Assembly (NCBI GenBank): GCA_016711265.1
Contig: JADJTI010000004.1
Location: forward strand, 646,736-710,735
Length of the DNA: 64,000 nt
Origin: Austwickia sp.
Lineage (GTDB): Bacteria > Actinomycetota > Actinomycetes > Actinomycetales > Dermatophilaceae
Direction: 5' to 3'
The notes under the pieces are model-generated. The model was given only the letters and a program-made list of their open reading frames with translations, searched no databases and was not told the DNA's origin. Shown in pieces: positions 23,882 to 32,404 of the stretch (positions are counted from its first letter, which is position 1; the number at the start of each line of letters is the position of its first letter). The position numbers and the translations under genes are program-made.

Positions 23882-25246
23882 GTGAACGCCGAACCCACGC
23901 CGGCCCGGCTCTTCGAGCCTCCCTGTGGACCGGTCCTGAGCTGGCAGGACGGCGACGTACTCCGGGCCACCGGCATCCCGTACGCCACCGCCGGCCGCTT
24001 CGAGCCTGCGCGGCCGGCGCTCGACTGGGACCTGCCCTACCACGCCACCTCGTGGGCCCCGGCGTGCCCGCAAGTACCGTCGGACTTCCTGGAGAAGGTG
24101 TGCGGGGCCTCTCTGGCACGGCTCACCCAGGACGAGAACTGTCTCAACCTCTCGCTCATCCTGCCCCCGGATGTCCACCCGGGTGACGATCTCCCGGTCA
24201 TGGTGTGGATCCACGGGGGTTCGTACACGTACTTCGCCGGAGACGTCGCCATGATGGACTCCGCCGCGCTGGTTCGTGAGCAGCGCGTCATCGTGGTGTC
24301 GGTCACCTACCGGCTCGGGCTGTTCGGCTACCTCGGCGATGGCGCTGACCGGCCCGCCAACCTCGGTCTCCTCGACCAGATCGAGGCACTGCGGTGGGTG
24401 CAGCGCAACATCGCTGCGTTCGGGGGCGACCCGGGCAATGTCACGGCGTTCGGGCAATCCGCCGGCGGCGATGCGATCGCGCACCTGATGGCCACCGACG
24501 GCGTAGCGGGACTGTTCCGGCGCGCGATCATCCAGAGCGCCCCGCTCGGCATCCGGCGCGGGCGAGCGGCGATGACGGAGGCGATGCTCGCCGAAGCCGC
24601 GGGGATCACCGCCCAGACCCCCACCCAGCAGGTGGTCGACGCCCAGCTCGAGATCGCCAAGGCTGCGGCGCCGTTCGGGTTGCTGGCGGCCATGCCGTTC
24701 GGCACCCAGTACGGTTACCACCCGCTGCCCTCCGAAGACGAGATCGAGGCCGCCTGGGACGCCCACGCCCCGGACGTCGAGGTGCTGATCGGCTACACCG
24801 CGCAGGAGGCCCGGCTGTTCATCCCGCGGATGCCGCAACTGCAACGGGTGGCGCGGGTCCCCATCCTGGGGACCCTGGCCTGCCGAGCGATCGCCGCCGT
24901 CGTGACGAAACGGGCCTATGCGCGGGCCTGCGATGAGTTCGCCGAGCGACACGCGAAGGCGGGCGGCCGCGCGTACCGGTATGTCATCTCCTGGGCTGCT
25001 CCCGGTAACGAGTTCGGCGCGGCGCACACCATCGACCTGCCGCTGCTGTTCGGCGACGAGACGACCTGGCGGGAGGCCGAGCTGGTGGCCGGGGCGACCT
25101 GGTCCGAAATCGAGGCGCAGAGCCGGCGGGTGCGCGGGGTCTGGGCAGACTTTGCACGCGGCCAGCTGCCACCGGAGGGCGAGCTTGCGGGAGTCCTGCG
25201 GTATCACCTGGTTCCACCTCACGAGGGGGTACCCCCGCAGGATTGA
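23882..25246 (+). CDS. Type B carboxylesterase
   Basis: The 454-residue enzyme belongs to the type B carboxylesterase/lipase family. It has the oxyanion HGG in VWIHGGSYTYFAGD, the nucleophile Ser193 in FGQSAGGDAIAH, a likely acidic residue around residues 300-310 (IGYTAQEARLF) and the catalytic His in GAAHTIDLPLLFGDE. DENCLNLSL near residue 83 is the second family signature. A GTG at 23882 gives the usual start. No secretion signal is visible. The 3' end overlaps a sulfur/metal operator. Confidence 0.9.
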   Translation: MNAEPTPARLFEPPCGPVLSWQDGDVLRATGIPYATAGRFEPARPALDWDLPYHATSWAPACPQVPSDFLEKVCGASLARLTQDENCLNLSLILPPDVHPGDDLPVMVWIHGGSYTYFAGDVAMMDSAALVREQRVIVVSVTYRLGLFGYLGDGADRPANLGLLDQIEALRWVQRNIAAFGGDPGNVTAFGQSAGGDAIAHLMATDGVAGLFRRAIIQSAPLGIRRGRAAMTEAMLAEAAGITAQTPTQQVVDAQLEIAKAAAPFGLLAAMPFGTQYGYHPLPSEDEIEAAWDAHAPDVEVLIGYTAQEARLFIPRMPQLQRVARVPILGTLACRAIAAVVTKRAYARACDEFAERHAKAGGRAYRYVISWAAPGNEFGAAHTIDLPLLFGDETTWREAELVAGATWSEIEAQSRRVRGVWADFARGQLPPEGELAGVLRYHLVPPHEGVPPQD

Positions 25247-25262
25247 TACCCGCAGGGGTATC
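25225..25262 (+). promoter_or_regulatory. Tandem CsoR/CstR-type operators
   Basis: Two G/C-tract palindromes stand side by side: GGGGGTACCCCC at 25225-25236 and GATACCCGCAGGGGTATC at 25245-25262. The second ends nine bases before the oxidoreductase ATG. Both fit the A/T-flanked C-tract/G-tract operators of CsoR-family repressors. With sulfide-oxidation genes downstream, a persulfide sensor of the CstR type is the best guess. No csoR-like gene lies in the window. Confidence 0.65.
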
Positions 25263-25270
25263 CTGGTGCC

Positions 25271-26503
25271 ATGGCACGCCTGCTCATCATCGGCGCGGGA
25301 ACCGCCGGCACGATGATCGCCCACCACCTGCGCCGCGCCCTGTCCGACGACTGGTCGATCACGATCGTCGATCGAGACAACGCCCACCACTACCAACCGG
25401 GCTACTTGTTCGTGGCTATGGGCACCAACACGGCCCAACGCGTCGTCAAGCCGCGCGATCGGTATCTGCCCGACGGCGTCGAATTCATCGAGGCGCAGGT
25501 TCAGCGCATCGACGCGGCTGAGAACCTGGTCCGCCTGGAGGACGGGCGCAGCCTGGCCTACGACTGGATCGTGGTGGCCAGCGGTACGACGACCCGCCCC
25601 GACCAGGTGCCCGGCATGGCCGATGGCCCGCTGTGGCAACGCAGCATCTTCGACTTCTACACCCTGGACGGCGCGCAGCTCCTCCACCAGGCCCTCGAAC
25701 GCTTCGAGGGCGGGCGCATCCTGGTGCACTTCTGCGAGCTGCCCATCAAGTGCCCGGTCGCGCCGCTGGAGTTCGCTTTCCTGGTGGAGGACCACTTCCG
25801 CAAGCGCCGCCTGCGACACCGGGTCGACATCAGCTACGTGACACCCCTGGACGGGGCGTTCACCAAGCCGGTCGCCAGCCGTGAGCTCAGTGGGCTGCTG
25901 GAAGATCGATCCATTCGGTTGGTGACCGACTTCGCCGTGGAGTCCGTGGACAACGAGCGCTCCATGCTCATCGGGTACGACGGCCGCGAGCTTCCGTTCG
26001 ATCTGTTGGTCACCGTGCCGCCCAACATGGGTCAACAGTTCGTCATCGACTCCGGGCTGGGCGACGACATGGGGTTCATCCCGGTCGACAAAGCGACGCT
26101 GCGCTCCGAGACCTACCCGAACCTGTTCGCGATCGGCGACGCGGCCAACCTGCCGACCTCGAAGGCCGGCGCGGTGGCCCACTTCGCGGCCGAACTGTTC
26201 AGTGACAACTTCGTGGCAGCCGTGGCGGGCAGGGACCTGCCCAACGCCTTCGACGGTCACGCCAACTGCTTCATCGAATCCGGTCGCGGGCAGGCCCTGC
26301 TGCTGGACTTCAACTACGACACCGAACCCCTGACCGGCAGCTACCCGCTGGCCGCCGTCGGGCCATTACGACTGCTGGGACGGTCCCGCTTGAACCATCT
26401 CGGCAAGCTCGCGTTCGAGCAGCTTTATTGGCGGCTGCTGCTGCGCGGCAAGCCGCTACCGGTCCCCACCCTGATGTCGATGACCGGGAAGAAGCCCGCA
26501 TAA
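25271..26503 (+). CDS. Sulfide:quinone oxidoreductase-like flavoprotein
   Basis: The 410-residue protein opens with an FAD-binding Rossmann motif, LLIIGAGTAGTMIAHHL. A second nucleotide segment lies near WIVVASGTTTRPD, and the FAD-ribityl motif YPNLFAIGDAANLPTSKAG near residue 285. The redox cysteines are Cys155 and Cys161 in FCELPIKCPVAPLEF, with a further Cys in HANCFIESG. This fits the SQR family, which passes electrons from sulfide to quinone at the membrane and leaves sulfane sulfur. DsrC- and DsrE-like sulfur carriers follow, supporting sulfur chemistry. Confidence 0.85.
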   Translation: MARLLIIGAGTAGTMIAHHLRRALSDDWSITIVDRDNAHHYQPGYLFVAMGTNTAQRVVKPRDRYLPDGVEFIEAQVQRIDAAENLVRLEDGRSLAYDWIVVASGTTTRPDQVPGMADGPLWQRSIFDFYTLDGAQLLHQALERFEGGRILVHFCELPIKCPVAPLEFAFLVEDHFRKRRLRHRVDISYVTPLDGAFTKPVASRELSGLLEDRSIRLVTDFAVESVDNERSMLIGYDGRELPFDLLVTVPPNMGQQFVIDSGLGDDMGFIPVDKATLRSETYPNLFAIGDAANLPTSKAGAVAHFAAELFSDNFVAAVAGRDLPNAFDGHANCFIESGRGQALLLDFNYDTEPLTGSYPLAAVGPLRLLGRSRLNHLGKLAFEQLYWRLLLRGKPLPVPTLMSMTGKKPA

Positions 26504-26538
26504 CGTACCGATCCAGCACGAACCCGAGGACGACACCG

Positions 26539-26853
26539 ATGCCCACCAACACCCTGAACGGCCGCACCTTCGAGGTCAACCACGAGGGATTCCTCACCAA
26601 CCGCGACCAGTGGTCCCCGGAACTCGCCGAAGATCTCGCCGCCCTGATCGGCATCGCCATGGATGAGGCCCATTGGCGACCCATCCGCTTCATGCGGGAG
26701 GACTCGGCGACCACCGGGGTCACCCCGACGCTGCGCCGCATGCAGCGGGTCGGTGGCTTCGACGTCAAAGAACTCTTCGCGCTGTTTCCCGGCAAACCGG
26801 CCAAGAAGATGGCCTGGCTGGCAGGGCTGCCCAAGCCCGTGGGCTGCGTCTGA
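26539..26853 (+). CDS. DsrC/TusE-family sulfur carrier
   Basis: The 104-residue protein matches DsrC/TusE. It contains FEVNHEGFLTNRDQWSPELAEDLA at the start, then WRPIRFMREDSATTGVTPTLRRM, and a C-terminal arm ending LPKPVGCV. The penultimate Cys103 is the sulfur-carrying residue of the family; the second cysteine of true DsrC is absent, as in TusE-type members. It lies 36 bases after the SQR-like gene and would accept sulfur from a DsrE-type partner. Confidence 0.88.
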   Translation: MPTNTLNGRTFEVNHEGFLTNRDQWSPELAEDLAALIGIAMDEAHWRPIRFMREDSATTGVTPTLRRMQRVGGFDVKELFALFPGKPAKKMAWLAGLPKPVGCV

Positions 26854-26887
26854 ACCGCCACGACGAGCGATCCTGGAGAGGCACATC

Positions 26888-27529
26888 ATGGCCACCATCC
26901 CCGAGGGATTCATCATTCCCGACTTCGGTACCCCGCCCCCGGCATCTTTGGCGGGCTCACCCGGAGCCGCCGGCCGACCCGAGGGCTCCGCTGCGCAGGA
27001 CCAGAGCCACCCGGCGGGAGCGCCGGGCCCTCGCAAGATGGCGTTCATCTGCTCCAAGGGCAACCTCGACATGGCCTACCCCGCCCTCATCATGGGCAAC
27101 GCCGCACTCGGGGAAGGCATCGAGGTCCACGTGTTCTTCACGTTCTGGGGCCTGGACATCATCAACAAGAAAACCAACGGGCGTTTGAAGTTCACGATGG
27201 CGGGCAACACCGCCATGCACATGCCCGACCTCGGGCGACTCCGCCCGGGCCTGGAGCACATGTCGATGCCGCAGACCATGGCCAACATCCCCGGCATGAC
27301 GGCCATCGCGACATCCATGATGAAACGCCAGATGGCCGACCTGGAGATCCCGGACGTGCCGGAGTTCCTCGACCTGCTGGGGGCGGCGGGCGCCCAGCTG
27401 TACGCCTGCCGGCTCAGCTTCGACATGATGAAGATGATCGAGGCCGATCTGCACCCGGCCGTCCAGGGCGTGATTTCGGCGACGGACTTCATCGAGATCA
27501 GCCAGGGCGCCCAGATCGTCTTCGTGTAG
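26888..27529 (+). CDS. DsrE/DsrF-like (DsrE2) sulfurtransferase
   Basis: The 213-residue protein has a disordered Pro/Gly-rich leader (residues ~13-50). A DsrE2 domain follows: KMAFICSKGNLDMAYPALIMGNAAL, GIEVHVFFTFWGLDII and the conserved GAQLYACRLSFDMM, whose Cys (near residue 180) is the expected persulfide site. It is the third gene of the operon. In DsrE2-containing operons the protein passes sulfur to or from DsrC/TusE-type carriers. Confidence 0.85.
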   Translation: MATIPEGFIIPDFGTPPPASLAGSPGAAGRPEGSAAQDQSHPAGAPGPRKMAFICSKGNLDMAYPALIMGNAALGEGIEVHVFFTFWGLDIINKKTNGRLKFTMAGNTAMHMPDLGRLRPGLEHMSMPQTMANIPGMTAIATSMMKRQMADLEIPDVPEFLDLLGAAGAQLYACRLSFDMMKMIEADLHPAVQGVISATDFIEISQGAQIVFV

Positions 27530-27546
27530 TGGCCGGGTCCGCCGGG

Positions 27547-28350
27547 TCACTCCAACCACGGCAGCAAAGCGGGACCCCGCTCGGTCTGGATGAACCGCGC
27601 GCCCACCTGGTAGGCCTCCGCCACGGTGTCCGCGGTCAGCATGTCGGCGGGACGACCCGCCGCCACCAGGCTGGGCTCCTCCAGGGCGGACCGGCGGCGC
27701 AGGAGTACGGCGTGGTCGGCGTACGCCAAGGCCTGGTTGGGGTCGTGCAACGTCGCGACGATGGTCAGGCCGTCCTGATCGCACAACTCCCGCAGGGTCG
27801 CCAGCACGTGGTGCTGATTGCGCAGGTCAAGGTACGTCGTCGGCTCGTCGAGCAGCAGAATGGCCGCCTCCTGCGCCAATGCCCGCGCGAGCAGCACCAG
27901 CTGGCGTTCACCCCCGCTCAACGTGGTGTAGTCGCGGGTCGCCAGGGCTAGGATGCCCAGCCGATCCAGCGCGCGAGCGGCGGCATCGGCATCGGCGGCG
28001 GCAGGCCCCCGGAACGCCCCCACGAACCGAACTCGCCCGGTCAGCACCACGTCGAGGGCGCTGAACGGGAAGGATGTGTCATGCGATTGACCCACCAGGG
28101 CGACCGCCCCCGCCAGCGGCCGCGACGCTGTCCGCGGGTCCCGGTGGACGGCACCGACCTGCCAGCTGCCAGCCATCAGCGGATGCAGCCCGGCGATCGA
28201 GCGAAGCAACGTGGACTTCCCGCAGCCGTTCGCCCCCAGCAGGGCGGTGCACCGACCCGCCGGGGCGGTCATGGTCAGGTCCGCCACCACGGCCCGGCCG
28301 TCGTAGCCGACGCTCACCCCCTCACCACGGACGACGTTGCCGCCGGTCAT
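27547..28350 (-). CDS. FecE/BtuD-type ABC transporter ATPase
   Basis: The 267-residue ATPase has Walker A in LLGANGCGKSTLLR (residues ~37-50), the Q-loop in LVGQSHDTSFPF, the signature LSGGERQLVLLARAL and Walker B LLLDEPTTYLDL, with the switch His in ATLHDPNQAL. It overlaps the permease by four bases and is the last gene of the substrate-binding protein/permease/ATPase operon. This ATPase class drives import of iron-siderophore, heme or cobalamin. The gene converges on the sulfur operon with only 17 bases between them. Confidence 0.92.
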   Translation of the reverse strand: MTGGNVVRGEGVSVGYDGRAVVADLTMTAPAGRCTALLGANGCGKSTLLRSIAGLHPLMAGSWQVGAVHRDPRTASRPLAGAVALVGQSHDTSFPFSALDVVLTGRVRFVGAFRGPAAADADAAARALDRLGILALATRDYTTLSGGERQLVLLARALAQEAAILLLDEPTTYLDLRNQHHVLATLRELCDQDGLTIVATLHDPNQALAYADHAVLLRRRSALEEPSLVAAGRPADMLTADTVAEAYQVGARFIQTERGPALLPWLE

Positions 28351-29357
28351 TGCCACCGGCCCGCCTTCGTCGACCGGAGCAGCAACCAGAAAAACGGCGC
28401 ACCGATGAGCGTGGTGATGATGCTGACCGGGATCTCGAACCCGAACGCCGACCGCGCGACGTCGTCGACCAGGGCGAGCAGACTGGCGCCCAGAGCGGCC
28501 GAGGCCGGCACCAGGATCCGGTGGTCCGGGCCGATCACCATGCGCACCATGTGCGGCACGATCAGGCCCAGCAGCGCCACCACCCCACACAGCGCGACCG
28601 CGCACGCCGAGACGAGCGCGGCGCCGACGATGAAGACCGCCTTGTACCGCTCGACAGGCAGCCCCGCCGAGCGCGCTTCGTCGTCCCCCATCGCCAACAC
28701 GTTGAGCCGCCAGCGCAGCGCGATCAGCACCCCGCAGCCGAGCACGATCGGCCACCAGGCGTGCTGCAGCGCGGCCCAGGTCACCCCGTTGAAGCTGCCC
28801 ATCGTCCACAGCACGATGGCCTGGAGTGAGCGCTCGTGGGCGGTGATCTCCACGATGGACAGCAGCGCGGTGAAGACCGCGGAGGTGATCACCCCGGAGA
28901 GCACCAGATTGACGATCGGTACGGCGCCCCGCACCCTGGCCATGCCGTAGGACAACCCCAGCGCGGCCAGGGCGAAGGCGAAGGCGGACACCTGGACCGG
29001 CAACCACGGCAGGACGGCGATCGACAGCGCCGCGCCGAAGGCGCCCCCGGAGGAGAGCCCCAGGACGAACGGGTCGACCAACGGGTTGCGCAGCACCCCT
29101 TGAAGCACCGCGCCGGCCGTCGCCACCGCGCCGCCGACCAGCAGAGACGCCACCACGCGGGGCAACCGGATGTCCATCACCACCACGGAGATGTCCTGCC
29201 CCTGGCCGGTGAGGCGCGCCCAGACGGCAGCCACCACCTCCGGCGGGGAGGCGCCGTACGTGCCCAGCATCATCGACACCACGAACACCGGGACCGGCGA
29301 GATGAGCAGAGTCCAGAACAGCCACGAGGGGCCGGGCAGGCGGGACGGCTCGGTCAC
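28347..29357 (-). CDS. FecCD-type ABC transporter permease
   Basis: The 336-residue membrane protein has about nine to ten hydrophobic helices and the FecCD signatures RLPRVVASLLVGGAVATAGAVLQGVLRNPLVDPFVLGLSSG (residues ~60-100, cited as landmarks in part) and LCGVVALLGLIVPHMVR, the ATPase-coupling region near residue 250. A GTG at 29357 overlaps the stop of the binding-protein gene. It is cotranscribed with its neighbours. The substrate is most likely a ferric chelate or corrinoid. Confidence 0.92.
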   Translation of the reverse strand: MTEPSRLPGPSWLFWTLLISPVPVFVVSMMLGTYGASPPEVVAAVWARLTGQGQDISVVVMDIRLPRVVASLLVGGAVATAGAVLQGVLRNPLVDPFVLGLSSGGAFGAALSIAVLPWLPVQVSAFAFALAALGLSYGMARVRGAVPIVNLVLSGVITSAVFTALLSIVEITAHERSLQAIVLWTMGSFNGVTWAALQHAWWPIVLGCGVLIALRWRLNVLAMGDDEARSAGLPVERYKAVFIVGAALVSACAVALCGVVALLGLIVPHMVRMVIGPDHRILVPASAALGASLLALVDDVARSAFGFEIPVSIITTLIGAPFFWLLLRSTKAGRWQ

Positions 29358-30523
29358 GACGTCGGCGCGAACCCCGGATAGCGGACGCCGTACATCGCCC
29401 GCATGAGCCGATCGACGCCGGCCTCGACATCCCCGGTGGCGAACGGCGCCGGGTTGATGTCCTTGGCGACCTTGGCGGTGGCGGCCGGCAGCCGGCCGGT
29501 CATCATGTCGTAGACGAAGGGATCCTTCAGTTCGAAGACCTTGAGGTTCTTGACCGCCTTCAGGTTCCGCCAGGTGGAGAAGTCCACGGTCCCGACCTTC
29601 TTGCCGCTGACGATGTCGGCCGGGTCGAGGTCCTGGTTGTACCACATGTAAATGACATCGGGGTCGAGCCTGACCAGCGTCTCCATCGAGACAACGGGGT
29701 GCTCGGTGGCCGCCGCCGCGTCCTTCCAGCCGGTCAGGACGTTGCGTCCACCGGCCGCCTCGATCAGGTCGCTGGCGCTGGACGTGGTCCCGGCCGTGCC
29801 GAAAATGTCGCCCCACATCCAGTAGACGGTGGGCCGCTGCTGGGCCGGGATCCGGTCCACAACCGTCGCGATCTTGCCCATCTCCTCCTTGACGAGCGCG
29901 TTGATCTCCTCGCCCCGGGCCGGCTTGCCCGCCACGGCAGCCAGGTCGAGGGCGAGCTTGTCCAGGTCTTCGAACGAGCGCAGGAACACGGCGTACACCG
30001 GCACCTTCAAGGCGTCGGCGATGGCGGCGATCGCCTTGTCGCTCTTGGTCTGCGCCCACAGGACGACGAAGTCGGGCTTGAGCGCGGCCAGCGCCTCCAC
30101 GTCGTACGTTCCGTTCTTCGACCCCACCACGGGGAGAGCGGAAAAGCCCGGCCGTACGGCGTTCAGGAAGGCCGTCTTGTACGTCGGCTGCCAGATCTCC
30201 CCAGTGCCGACGATCCGTTCGCCCCCGCCGACCGCGAGCATCGTGTTCATCGCGTTCTCGACGAGGAACACCGAGCGCTGGGACGGGCGCTCCAGCCGCA
30301 CCTGGCGGCCGTGGAAGTCGGTCAAGGAGATCGCGGCGGCAGACCCCCCGGAGGCCCCCGCGGTGTTGGAGGAACCCGCTGCGGGTTCCGCGCCCGGCCC
30401 GCCGGCGCCGCAGGCGGCCAGTCCCAGGGCGAGGCAGGCGACGACACCGGCGGCTGCTCGCCGTGGGAGTGCGGGCGTGGCGGCTTCGGACCGGCCGGGG
30501 CGCAAGGATGGTCGGCGGCGCAT
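29354..30523 (-). CDS. Substrate-binding lipoprotein of an iron/cobalamin-type ABC transporter
   Basis: The 389-residue protein has a lipoprotein signal peptide with the lipobox LGLAACG (Cys ~38). A linker rich in Ala/Ser/Gly and a TroA-type helical-backbone binding fold follow. Fold landmarks include LVENAMNTMLAVGGGERIVG, LAALKPDFVVLW and VRLDPDVIYMW. No heme or siderophore motif allows the ligand to be named. It is the first gene of a three-gene operon. No riboswitch or Fur-type box is evident in the 130 bases upstream. Confidence 0.88.
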   Translation of the reverse strand: MRRRPSLRPGRSEAATPALPRRAAAGVVACLALGLAACGAGGPGAEPAAGSSNTAGASGGSAAAISLTDFHGRQVRLERPSQRSVFLVENAMNTMLAVGGGERIVGTGEIWQPTYKTAFLNAVRPGFSALPVVGSKNGTYDVEALAALKPDFVVLWAQTKSDKAIAAIADALKVPVYAVFLRSFEDLDKLALDLAAVAGKPARGEEINALVKEEMGKIATVVDRIPAQQRPTVYWMWGDIFGTAGTTSSASDLIEAAGGRNVLTGWKDAAAATEHPVVSMETLVRLDPDVIYMWYNQDLDPADIVSGKKVGTVDFSTWRNLKAVKNLKVFELKDPFVYDMMTGRLPAATAKVAKDINPAPFATGDVEAGVDRLMRAMYGVRYPGFAPTS

Positions 30524-30652
30524 GGAGGGGCCTTTCGCGCAGGATCAGCTCAGAACGAGACTCACCCTAGAGCCGTCCAGGTGCGAATCTCTCGCAGGTG
30601 TACCAGGTTCCGCCTTCAGCTCACGGGACGCCCGGCCACTGCGGGTCGGGCG

Positions 30653-32170
30653 CTACGGCACATCCGGGGCGACCTGCGTCCGCAGCTCGCGCTTCAGGAT
30701 CTTGCCCGAGGCGTTGCGCGGCAGGTCATCGACGAAGTGGACGGCCTTGGGGACCTTGAACGCCGCCAACCGGGAGCGCACGTGCTCCACCAGTTCCGCC
30801 GCGCTCACCTCGCCCTTGCGGACCACCACGGCCGTCACCGCCTCCACCCACTTCTCATCGGGGGTGCCGATCACCGCGGCCTCGGCCACCGCCGGGTGAC
30901 TGAACAGGGCGTCCTCCACCTCCCGCGAGGCCACCAGCACCCCGCCGGTGTTGATCACGTCCTTGATCCGGTCCACGACGGTGATGTAGCCCTGCTCGTC
31001 CATCTGGACCAGGTCGCCGGAGTGGAACCAACCGTCCCGGAACGCTTCGGCGGTCTCCTCCGCCTTGTCCCAATAGCCTTGGCACAACTGCGGGGAACGG
31101 TAGACCACCTCGCCGAGCTCGCCGGGCGCGACGTCATCGCCGGCGGCGTCGACCACTCGCAGTTCGGTGAACAGCACCGGCCGGCCGGCCGAGGCGGGCC
31201 GGTCGCGGTGCTCCGCCGGGCCGAGCACCGTGCACAGCGGGCCCATCTCGGACTGTCCGAAGCAGTTGTACAGACCCAGCTCCGGGATGGTGGCCTGGAG
31301 CCGCTCGACGATCGGGCCGGGCATGATCGAGGCGCCGTAGTAGGCCTTGCGCAGGCTGGACAGATCGCGCGTCGCGAAGTCGGGGTGGTTGGTCAGGGCC
31401 ACCCACAAGGTGGGCGCCGCAAAGAACGCCCGGTGCCCGTCCTGCTCGATGCGGGCCAGAATCTGCGCCGGATCGGCCGCCTCCAGCAGCGTGTTCTCCC
31501 CGCCCACCGCAAGCCACGGCAGCAGGAAGACGTGCATCTGGGCCGAGTGGTAGAGCGGCATCACATGCAGCGGGTGATCGTCGGCGTGGATGTCCAGGGC
31601 GAGCAGGCAGGAGACGTATTCGTGCAGCAGCGCCCGGTGCGACATCATCGCGCCCTTGGGGGCGGACGTCGTACCGGAGGTGTAGAGCAACTGGACCAGG
31701 TCCGCGTCGGCCACATCCACCTCGACCGGGACGACCTCGCCGGAGCGGGCCACGTCCAGCAGCGATCCCGGCGCGTCCCGCAGCAGCACGACCGTGGGCG
31801 CCTCCGCGAGTCCGCTCACCTTCGGCGCCAGGTCCGGATCGGCCAGCACGAGCGTGCTGCCGGACTGGGCGATCAGGTACGCCAGCTCGTGGGGGGTGAA
31901 GTTGTAGTTCAACGGAACGTGGATCAGCCCCGCCCGGGCGCAGGCCAGGAAGGCGATGAGGTAGGCGTCGGAGTTCTTGCCGAACGCGGCCACCCGCTCA
32001 CCCTTGGCCAGTCCTAGGCTCAGCAGGTGATTCGCGGCCCGGGTGACGGCGTCGTCGAGGTCCTGATACGTCCAGCAGCGGTCCTGGAAGCGGAGGGCGA
32101 CCCGGGGGCCGAATGCCCGTGCGCTGCGCCGCGTGATGCCGTCGATAGTGCTGCCGCGTGGGTCGATCAT
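30653..32170 (-). CDS. Class I acyl-CoA synthetase (AMP-forming)
   Basis: The 505-residue ligase carries the AMP-binding P-loop LLYTSGTTSAPKGAMMSH (residues ~165-182), the A5-type segment YNCFGQSEMGPLC, the Asp/Arg region WFHSGDLVQMDEQGYITVVDRIKDVI and the C-terminal catalytic Lys in LPRNASGKILKREL. It resembles long-chain or medium-chain fatty-acyl-CoA synthetases (FadD-like). It is monocistronic and downstream of nothing obvious on its strand. Substrate chain length is not deducible. Confidence 0.9.
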   Translation of the reverse strand: MIDPRGSTIDGITRRSARAFGPRVALRFQDRCWTYQDLDDAVTRAANHLLSLGLAKGERVAAFGKNSDAYLIAFLACARAGLIHVPLNYNFTPHELAYLIAQSGSTLVLADPDLAPKVSGLAEAPTVVLLRDAPGSLLDVARSGEVVPVEVDVADADLVQLLYTSGTTSAPKGAMMSHRALLHEYVSCLLALDIHADDHPLHVMPLYHSAQMHVFLLPWLAVGGENTLLEAADPAQILARIEQDGHRAFFAAPTLWVALTNHPDFATRDLSSLRKAYYGASIMPGPIVERLQATIPELGLYNCFGQSEMGPLCTVLGPAEHRDRPASAGRPVLFTELRVVDAAGDDVAPGELGEVVYRSPQLCQGYWDKAEETAEAFRDGWFHSGDLVQMDEQGYITVVDRIKDVINTGGVLVASREVEDALFSHPAVAEAAVIGTPDEKWVEAVTAVVVRKGEVSAAELVEHVRSRLAAFKVPKAVHFVDDLPRNASGKILKRELRTQVAPDVP

Positions 32171-32404
32171 CGGTCCTCCTACTGTTCTGCCGCCGGCGTC
32201 CCGTTCTCACCGCCGGTGGCGGCGCAGGCCTCGCGGACGCCACACCGGGACGGGTTTGGCGAAAACTACGCCCCACCCACTGCCCCTGTCGACCGCCGTC
32301 AGTCCAGGTGAGACGGCGGGCTCAGGACCATAACCAGCACATCCCTGAGGAAAGTTCAGACATAACTGAATTCGATGTCGAGAACGCGGTCTGAGCAGTG
32401 CATT

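Noticed and set aside
23855..26260. Long minus-strand reading frame of 801 codons
   Set aside because: It is antisense to the carboxylesterase and SQR-like genes, which have clear catalytic motifs.
29699..32017. Long plus-strand reading frame of 772 codons
   Set aside because: It is antisense to the binding-protein and acyl-CoA ligase genes; its product is His/Arg/Gly-rich without domains. High GC opens such frames.
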